DNA from: Mycobacterium gastri
GTDB lineage: Bacteria > Actinomycetota > Actinomycetes > Mycobacteriales > Mycobacteriaceae
NCBI RefSeq assembly: GCF_002102175.1
Contig: NZ_LQOX01000003.1
Span: 1-64,000 of the forward strand
Length of the DNA: 64,000 bases
Direction: 5' to 3'
Part shown: piece by piece, positions 58,257-64,000 of the stretch
How positions within the stretch are numbered: the first letter of the stretch is position 1
How the letters are laid out: each line of letters starts with the position of its first letter
Notes under the pieces: generated by a model
Database searches by the model: none
Seen by the model: the letters and a program-made list of their open reading frames with translations, nothing else
Told to the model about the DNA's origin: nothing
Position numbers and translations under genes: made by a program

Positions 58257-58913
58257 TCAGATCTTGCCCACGACGAAATTGGCTGCTTGGTTGGTCAGTC
58301 CCGGCACGTAGCCGGTGTGGGCCTTCCACTGGTTGCCGTCGGAGCAGATGGGGTCGCCCTCGTTGCACAGGTTGAGGATTTTGCCCTCGAAATGCGGGCT
58401 CAGGGCGCTCATGAGCCCGCCCGCGCGGCCGGACGGGTTACCGAAGAGGGTGACCGCGGCGACGTGATCTGCCGCTTCGGCCGGGAGCGGCTGAGTGAAG
58501 CCCAAACCGGCCAGTGGAGCGGCGGTGACGATGTCGATGACCGCCGCACCCTGGGAGTACCCGCCGAGCACCAGTTTCGTGTTCGGGCACGCGTTCGCCA
58601 TCTGCTGCACATGGTCGCTGGCGTCGTTGGCGCCGTCCGCGGCCGCCAGGAAGTCCTTATTGGCGGGGTAATTCACCCCGTACGCCCCGATGTTCCTGCC
58701 GGTCTGCTGGCGCAGCGAGGCGAGCATGGCGTTGCCGACCCGGCCCAGGCCAGGCGGCTCGCCGGTTCCCCGGGCGAACACCACCTCGACGTCCGGGCAG
58801 GACGCGGAAGCCCTGGGTGGCAGTGGCCAGGCAAGTGACAACGCGGCCGCCGTGAGCGCGGCGGCCGCCAGGCGGGTGATGAGTCTTGCTCTGCCCGTGG
58901 GGATAAGCCGCAT
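58257..58913 (-). CDS. cut4: cutinase-like esterase (Cut4-like)
   Basis: A 218-aa secreted serine hydrolase with signal peptide (residues 1 to about 37, cleavage near ASA). The nucleophile elbow is [14 protein letters not shown], with the Asp in GDPICSDGNQW and the His in KAHTGYVPG; four Cys are placed for two disulfides. Mycobacterial members hydrolyse lipids or esters at the cell wall. It corresponds to Rv3452. The second cutinase gene is 40 bp upstream on the same strand. A 267-bp gap before it (57990-58256) has no gene. Confidence 0.92.
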   Translation of the reverse strand: MRLIPTGRARLITRLAAAALTAAALSLAWPLPPRASASCPDVEVVFARGTGEPPGLGRVGNAMLASLRQQTGRNIGAYGVNYPANKDFLAAADGANDASDHVQQMANACPNTKLVLGGYSQGAAVIDIVTAAPLAGLGFTQPLPAEAADHVAAVTLFGNPSGRAGGLMSALSPHFEGKILNLCNEGDPICSDGNQWKAHTGYVPGLTNQAANFVVGKI

Positions 58914-58953
58914 GACGCGATCTTACGGGCTTATTGCACATGCGTTCCTGGCG

Positions 58954-59757
58954 TCAGTGGACCTGCACCACCGACCCGGGCGCTCCCACCACCGATCCGG
59001 GCACGCCGGCCGCAGGTCCGGGGGCCTGCGGAGCGGGGCCGGGCGCCGGCGGAACCGGACCGGGCAACTGCAGTACCGGTGCCATGGAGGCGGCCGCGAG
59101 CTTGGCCGCCACGAAGCTCGCTGCCTGCGTGGTGTAGGTGGGGACGTAGCCGTCGGTGTGGTCGCTCCACTCGTTGCCCGGGCCGGCATGACAGATCGGG
59201 TCGCCGGGATTGCACAGGTCTATCGCCTTGGCGCCCAACAACGCACTCTGGGTCGTCAGCGACCCGCCGGAGCGGTTGGCCACATTGCCGAAGACGGCGA
59301 CCGCCGCGATGTTGTCGGCGTATTCGGCGGGCAGCGGGCTGCCAAAGCTGATGCCCGCCAAGGGAACTCCTGCCACGATATCGATCACGTCGGCGCCCTG
59401 CGAGTAGCCACCGAGAACCAGCTTGGTGTTCGGGCACGACGAAGCCATGGATTTAATGTGTGCGATGGCGTCGTTGGCGCCGTCACCGGTATGTAGTTGT
59501 AGGCGGCTCGCGGCATAGTTCACCGCGTACACGCCGATGTTCTGGCCGGTTTGCTGGCGCAGTGAGTCGACGAATGCTTCGCCGACCCGGCCGATCCCGG
59601 GTGGTTCGCTGGTACCGCGGGCGAAGATGACCTCGGCGTCCGGGCAGTCGGTGGCAGCGGCCGACGGGATAGCGGACGGAACGGTGGACGGGGCGAGGAC
59701 CATGCCGGCCGCGGCGACAAAAGCGCCGGCCAACAGGCCCATGGGGTGCGTGTTCAC
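58954..59757 (-). CDS. cut3: cutinase (Cut3-like)
   Basis: A 267-aa secreted cutinase-family esterase with a signal peptide to about residue 34. The nucleophile motif is [16 protein letters not shown], with the catalytic Asp in [10 protein letters not shown] and the His in SDHTDGYVP. The C-terminal 45 residues are a Pro/Gly/Ala-rich tail ([15 protein letters not shown]), likely crossing the cell wall. It corresponds to Rv3451. The divergent eccB4 begins about 120 bp away. Confidence 0.92.
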   Translation of the reverse strand: MNTHPMGLLAGAFVAAAGMVLAPSTVPSAIPSAAATDCPDAEVIFARGTSEPPGIGRVGEAFVDSLRQQTGQNIGVYAVNYAASRLQLHTGDGANDAIAHIKSMASSCPNTKLVLGGYSQGADVIDIVAGVPLAGISFGSPLPAEYADNIAAVAVFGNVANRSGGSLTTQSALLGAKAIDLCNPGDPICHAGPGNEWSDHTDGYVPTYTTQAASFVAAKLAAASMAPVLQLPGPVPPAPGPAPQAPGPAAGVPGSVVGAPGSVVQVH

Positions 59758-59877
59758 GCCGAGATTTTACCCGCTGCCGGCCGCTGCTAAACCTGCGACA
59801 AATTCCGGGCTGTGGATGAGTGACTGAAGAAACCCCTGTTCAGTGCCTACTGTTTGGGCATGGACGGTGGGGAGTAA

Positions 59878-61269
59878 ATGCCCGGCCAATCGAGCACCCG
59901 GCGGCACGTCAATGCCTACCGGTTTCTGCTCCGGCGCCTCGAGTGTGTGTTGCTGGATCGGGATGGTGATCGGGCGCTGCGGGCACCGACGCTGGCGTTG
60001 GCGGTCGGCTGCGTGCTGGCGACCGTCGCGGCGGCGGCCTGCGCGATGGGCGCTGTGGCGCAACCGCAGCCGGGCCTCGGTGACGCACGCATCGTGATGG
60101 GCCGCGACACCGGGGCGCTGTACGTGCGAGTGGGCGATACCTGGCATCCGGTGCTGAACTTGGCCTCGGCGCGGTTGATCGCGGCGTCGGACGCCAATCC
60201 CCGGCGGGTGCGCGAGGCCGAATTGCGTCACACCAAACGCGGTCCGCTGCTGGGAATTCCGGGCGCACCACAGCTGATCGGCCCGTCGCTGGCCGCCGCC
60301 GAGTCGCGGTGGACCGTCTGCGACACCGATCGGGGTGCGGCAACCACGGTGCTGGTCGGTCCTGTTGCCGAGACGTCGGTTCGCCGGCTGGCCGCTGAGC
60401 AGACGCTCCTGGTCACCGTCGGGTCCGGTGCGCCCGCATATCTGCTGTACCACGGACGGCGGGCCGCGGTGGATCTTGCCGATTCCGCGGTGCTGCGGGC
60501 GCTCCGGCTGGAGGGCCGGACTCCGCAGGTCGTCTCGCAGTCTTTGCTCAGCGCCGTGCCGGAGGTCCCGCCGATCACGGTTCCACCGGTCAGCCACGCG
60601 GGCGAGCCGAGTTCGGCCGGGTTTCCCGTCGGCACTGTGCTGAGCATCACACGCGAGGAGAACGAAGAGTTCTACGTGGTGCTGAAAACGGGTGTCCAAC
60701 GGATCGGCCGAGTGGCCGCGGACCTGCTGCGGTTCAGCGACTCGCAAGGCAACGTTCACGTCGTCGCCGTGGCACCCGATGCGATCCGCTCCGCTCCGAT
60801 CGCAAACATCCTGCCACTCTCCGCGTTTCCCGATGAGGTGCCGACCTCTCGTGACGACAGCGACACCACGTTGTGTGTGACGTGGCTGTCCGCGCAGTCG
60901 GGTCGACCCGACCTCGCGTTCCTGACCGGCAGCGGCCTGCCGTTGCCGGCCGCGGCGGCCCCGGTAACGCTGGCGCAGGCCGATGGCCGCGGCCCCGCAC
61001 TGGACGCGGTCTATCTGCCGCCGGGTCGCAGCGCCTACGCGGCGGCGCGGAGCTTGTCCGGCACGGATACCCGGACGGTTTGGCGCTACCTCGTCACGGA
61101 CACGGGCGTGCGGTTCCCAATCCGCGACGACGAGGCCGCACGTCACCTCGGGCTGCCGGCCCCGGTCCCGGCGCCGTCGCCGGTATTGGCGGCTCTGCCG
61201 CAGGGGCCCGAACTCGGCAGGCAGCAGGCGTCAGTCGCCCATGACAGCGTCTCGTCCGGACCGTCTTAG
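59878..61269 (+). CDS. eccB4: ESX-4 type VII secretion protein EccB4
   Basis: A 463-aa core component of the ESX-4 membrane complex. A short cytoplasmic start (QSSTRRHVNAYRFLLRRLE) precedes one transmembrane helix near residues 42-62 (LALAVGCVLATVAAAACAMG). A large periplasmic domain of R1-like repeats follows, with VYLPPGRSAYAAARSL near 380. ESX-4 is the ancestral mycobacterial type VII system. It corresponds to Rv3450c. Its 3' end overlaps the convergent mycP4 by 39 bp. Confidence 0.94.
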   Translation: MPGQSSTRRHVNAYRFLLRRLECVLLDRDGDRALRAPTLALAVGCVLATVAAAACAMGAVAQPQPGLGDARIVMGRDTGALYVRVGDTWHPVLNLASARLIAASDANPRRVREAELRHTKRGPLLGIPGAPQLIGPSLAAAESRWTVCDTDRGAATTVLVGPVAETSVRRLAAEQTLLVTVGSGAPAYLLYHGRRAAVDLADSAVLRALRLEGRTPQVVSQSLLSAVPEVPPITVPPVSHAGEPSSAGFPVGTVLSITREENEEFYVVLKTGVQRIGRVAADLLRFSDSQGNVHVVAVAPDAIRSAPIANILPLSAFPDEVPTSRDDSDTTLCVTWLSAQSGRPDLAFLTGSGLPLPAAAAPVTLAQADGRGPALDAVYLPPGRSAYAAARSLSGTDTRTVWRYLVTDTGVRFPIRDDEAARHLGLPAPVPAPSPVLAALPQGPELGRQQASVAHDSVSSGPS

Positions 61270-62601
61270 CCGGGGCCTGGTGGCTCCGAACGAGGCCAGA
61301 ACCGCCACGAGCACCACTGCGCCGATGGCCGTTCCGCCCAATGCCGTGTCGCGGCTGTGGTGGTCGGCAGGCACCGGCATCGTCGGCGCGGTGATCGGCG
61401 CGGCCGCGGCGTCGGGCTTGGCCGCGGGTGCCGGCGGTGGGGAGTCCGTGCTCAGCGCGGCCAGGGCGTCGATGGTGCCGTTGCCGACCAGGGGATTCCA
61501 TCCGGCCGGGGGATGATGGGCGGTCGAGGTGATCCGCCGCATCACCTGCCGGGCGGTCAACGCCGGAAATCGGGCGCGTATCAAGGCGGCCAGCCCGCTG
61601 ACGACGGGCGCGGCAAAACTGGTGCCGGACAGCGGCACCGAGCCATGTTGTCCGTCAAGGGCATTCACCACCCCGCCACCGACCGGGCTCAACGAGCTCA
61701 CCCCTTCTCCGGTGGCGGCGACGTCGACCCATGGCCCGGCAAGAGTGAACGACGACGGTGCACCGGCCTGGTTCACCGACCCGACGGTCAGCACGTAGTC
61801 GTCATACCAGGCCGGACTGACCGCGACCGTAACGGTGTCCCGGGATACGTCGGGCCGCTGGGCCGGACATTGCGCGCCGCCGTCGGTGTTGCCGGCCGCG
61901 GCCACCACGACGGCATTCTTGACATCGACCGCATACGCCAGTGCGGCTCCCAGCGCGCGGTCGTCGAGCAAGGGTGCGGCCGGCACGCAGGCGACCGACG
62001 AGATGTTGATCACCGACGCGCCGAGATCGGCTGCGGTGCGGACGGCTTGCGCCATCGTGTCGACGTCGCCGACCCCGGTGGCGGAGCGGTCGGCGACCGG
62101 AGCGAATTTGGCGCTGGACTGCCGGATGCTGATCACGGTCGCCTCGGGTGCTACCCCACTGAACCCGTCTGCGCTGGAATCCGTTGTGGCGGCGATGATT
62201 CCGGCGATAACGGTGCCGTGTGCGTCGCAGTCCCGGGTGCCGTCGCCGGTGGAGACGTAGTCGCCGCCGCCGACGAGGTGCGGCAGTCGTCGGTGCCGGG
62301 CGACGCCGGTGTCGATGACGGCGACCCGCTGGCCGGCCCCCCGGCTGAGCTGCCAGAGCTGTGGCAACTCGAGATCCGCGAGTTGTGCGGCGGCGCCGTC
62401 GCGGCCGGGTACTGCGGTCGCCGCGGCGCAGACCTCGCGTTGCACGGTGGGTTGTGGCGGGGCCGGTGATGCCGCTGCGGGCAGCCACCTTTCGTCTACC
62501 CGCGGCGGCGACACGGCGTGTGCGGCCGGTGTTGCGTACAGCGGCGCCGTGGTCAGCGCTGCCACCAGCAGATGGGCGACGCGCACCGTGGCGGTGTTCA
62601 T
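61231..62601 (-). CDS. mycP4: ESX-4 membrane-anchored subtilisin-like protease MycP4
   Basis: A 456-aa mycosin. The signal peptide is at residues 1-28. The catalytic Asp is in AVIDTGV (near 96), the His in DAHGTVIAGI (near 127), the Ser in LSGTSFAAPVV (near 337), and the oxyanion Asn is AAAGN. A C-terminal transmembrane helix (GGTAIGAVVLVAVLASFG) anchors it. It corresponds to Rv3449. It overlaps eccD4 by ATGA and eccB4 tail to tail. Confidence 0.95.
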   Translation of the reverse strand: MNTATVRVAHLLVAALTTAPLYATPAAHAVSPPRVDERWLPAAASPAPPQPTVQREVCAAATAVPGRDGAAAQLADLELPQLWQLSRGAGQRVAVIDTGVARHRRLPHLVGGGDYVSTGDGTRDCDAHGTVIAGIIAATTDSSADGFSGVAPEATVISIRQSSAKFAPVADRSATGVGDVDTMAQAVRTAADLGASVINISSVACVPAAPLLDDRALGAALAYAVDVKNAVVVAAAGNTDGGAQCPAQRPDVSRDTVTVAVSPAWYDDYVLTVGSVNQAGAPSSFTLAGPWVDVAATGEGVSSLSPVGGGVVNALDGQHGSVPLSGTSFAAPVVSGLAALIRARFPALTARQVMRRITSTAHHPPAGWNPLVGNGTIDALAALSTDSPPPAPAAKPDAAAAPITAPTMPVPADHHSRDTALGGTAIGAVVLVAVLASFGATRPRLRRSGRDAVMGD

Positions 62602-63959
62602 AACAGGTCGAGGGGCCGAACGGCGCCGAAGACCCCGCTTGTCCAGCAGACCAGCGGCGCCACGGCGACCCATGCCGCCAACTCCAGCGCCTCGACACCT
62701 CGCCTGGCGATCGGCGAGAGCGACATCCCGGGAGCAACGAAGCCCAGAAACATCGCCGCGGCAGCCAGTATCGCGGTCAGCGCGGCGACCCAGACCCCAT
62801 GCTGAATCCAGTTCGCCGCCGCGATGAGAAACGCCGTTGTGCCAGTGCTGATTCCGCTGATGACGAGCAGCAGCCACCGGGTCCGGTGGCGGTGTGCGCG
62901 GGCGCGCAGCAGCATCAGCACTGCGGTGGTCGCGGCCAGGGGGACGGCGCGCTGGGTGGTCAGCGCGGCGACGATTGCCCCGATGGCGGCACAGCCGGAG
63001 AAGGTGGCCAGCAGACTGGTCAGCCAGTTGTCGGCCCGCATCGACTTGGTGGCCAGTACATCGGCTGGCGGCAGTTCGTCGTGGTCGATCGTTGGTGGCA
63101 GCCGCGGCGATAGGCCCGCCAACGCAATGGACATCCGAACCGACGCTTCCAGCAGACCCAACGATGCCAGCGCGGCCCACGAGCCGATCACGTACACCGG
63201 CGCCGCGGTGATGACCCCAGCCAAGGCGGCGACCGCGATGACGGTCGCACAGCCGCCCATGACGGTCAATGTGACTGCGCCGTAACCGGTTAGGCGAATC
63301 GCCAGCGCTGCCGTCACGGCCGCCGCCGTAGCGGCGAGCATGGCATGCGGAACAGCCGGGGCGCCGGGCACCGCCAGCAGACCGGCGACCGCGACGAAGA
63401 CCGTGGCGATCACGCTCAACGTGAGTGCGGCGATCGGGTCACGGAGGGTCCGCCGTGCAACACCCGCAAGCAGCAGGGCGATCACGCCGGCTGCCGCCGC
63501 GACAGCGGCCGTCGCTCCATGTTGAGCGCTGGCGCGCAACGCGTCCCGAATCAGTACCCCGGACCCGGCGCCGGTCACAACACCGGCGGCCAGCGCACCG
63601 GCGAGCCGGGCGGTGCGGCGGCAAGGGCGGGGGGCCGCGGTGCCCAGCGTTGCCGACACCGCCTCGGCCAGGTCGTCGTGGCGTTGGGCGGGCGGTTCGG
63701 GAAGGGACCGGCTCAGCAACAGCAGGGCACCGTCGCGGATATCGCTTTGCGCCAGCGTCGTCGCCGATGCGAGTATCTGCCCGCCCGGCGTGCACAGGTG
63801 GTAGCCCGTCGCGGCGTCCTGCGGGATGCGATCGCCCAGGACGTCGATGATCGGCGGGATCAACGCCGCGATCGGAAGCGCCGCGGGCAGTGACATATCG
63901 ACGACCGTGGTGCCGACATGAACGGCGACGCGGCGCAGTCCCGGATCGGTTGCAGACAA
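62598..63959 (-). CDS. eccD4: ESX-4 membrane channel protein EccD4
   Basis: A 453-aa component of the ESX-4 translocation pore. The N-terminal 90 residues form a ubiquitin-like cytosolic domain (VAVHVGTTVVDMSLP to GALLLLSRSLPEPP), then about eleven transmembrane helices from residue 118 to the end. It corresponds to Rv3448. ATG 63959 is near the window's right edge; the remaining ESX-4 genes (eccC4, esx pair) lie outside. Its stop overlaps mycP4 by four bases. Confidence 0.94.
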   Translation of the reverse strand: MSATDPGLRRVAVHVGTTVVDMSLPAALPIAALIPPIIDVLGDRIPQDAATGYHLCTPGGQILASATTLAQSDIRDGALLLLSRSLPEPPAQRHDDLAEAVSATLGTAAPRPCRRTARLAGALAAGVVTGAGSGVLIRDALRASAQHGATAAVAAAAGVIALLLAGVARRTLRDPIAALTLSVIATVFVAVAGLLAVPGAPAVPHAMLAATAAAVTAALAIRLTGYGAVTLTVMGGCATVIAVAALAGVITAAPVYVIGSWAALASLGLLEASVRMSIALAGLSPRLPPTIDHDELPPADVLATKSMRADNWLTSLLATFSGCAAIGAIVAALTTQRAVPLAATTAVLMLLRARAHRHRTRWLLLVISGISTGTTAFLIAAANWIQHGVWVAALTAILAAAAMFLGFVAPGMSLSPIARRGVEALELAAWVAVAPLVCWTSGVFGAVRPLDLL

Positions 63960-64000
63960 CGGAGCTCCCCTCAGGTTCGGTCCAGCGGCACCTTAACTGG

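Noticed and set aside
58015-58368. Minus-strand frame upstream of the NCS1 permease
   Set aside because: It overlaps the cutinase gene in another frame and lacks conserved residues.

Overview
The window comes from a slow-growing, non-tuberculous Mycobacterium, possibly of the M. kansasii/marinum/gordonae type; the species is inferred. The evidence is high GC, frequent GTG starts, four PPE genes and one short PE_PGRS gene, F420/LLM oxidoreductases, PPM-family methyltransferases, paired cutinases, ESX-4 genes, and gene order close to M. tuberculosis Rv0714-Rv0753c and Rv3465-Rv3448. In M. tuberculosis these blocks lie far apart. Here they share one 64 kb stretch, so the spc ribosomal operon (rplN to secY-adk-mapA) and the alpha operon (infA to truA) are on the same strand with about 24 kb between them.

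Layout. 0-3 kb: a large repeat-rich PPE gene. 3-7.4 kb: spc operon rplN-rplX-rplE-rpsN-rpsH-rplF-rplR-rpsE-rpmD-rplO behind a clear sigma-A type promoter. 7.4-17.7 kb: an LLM oxidoreductase, sppA, methyltransferases, an SDR/alcohol dehydrogenase pair, fucA-serA2, xylB and an acetyltransferase. 17.7-22 kb: a broken PPM-family methyltransferase, then a compact candidate peptide natural-product locus (an M29/NicX-fold metalloenzyme, a previously uncalled 54-aa peptide ending WLCPNAVV, and a divergent cytochrome P450), then an intact methyltransferase. 22.2-26.3 kb: secY-adk-mapA, then sigL and rslA with a 29-aa coupled small ORF between them.

26.4-30.8 kb holds a four-gene cluster of a ThDP enzyme, an SRPBCC protein, a KAS III-like enzyme and a HisC-like aminotransferase. 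It sits between the homologues of Rv0736 and Rv0737, which are adjacent in M. tuberculosis. A promoter TGAACT-N16-CGTGTT lies directly in front of it, matching TGAACC-N16-CGTGTC in front of sigL, so the cluster is probably a SigL target. A MarR gene follows. At 31.4-33.4 kb an intact 1975-bp insertion sequence has landed after the fourth codon of an Rv0738 homologue; removing it with one TTAG copy restores a 552-nt reading frame exactly.

34-46 kb: a short PE_PGRS, the valine/propionate catabolic genes mmsB-fadE9-mmsA, a FAD monooxygenase with two small genes, a PPE, an ABC exporter pair and an LpqH-like lipoprotein. 46-49 kb: rmlC and rmlB (dTDP-rhamnose for the cell wall) and an LLM oxidoreductase. 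49-54 kb: infA-rpmJ-rpsM-rpsK-rpsD-rpoA-rplQ-truA. 54-64 kb: two PPE-SVP genes, an NCS1 permease with a cysteine-rich tail, two cutinase-like hydrolases, and the ESX-4 genes eccB4, mycP4 and eccD4.

The strongest leads are the peptide/M29/P450 locus at 18.3-21.1 kb and the SigL-linked four-gene cluster at 26.4-30.8 kb. Neither product can be predicted from sequence alone.
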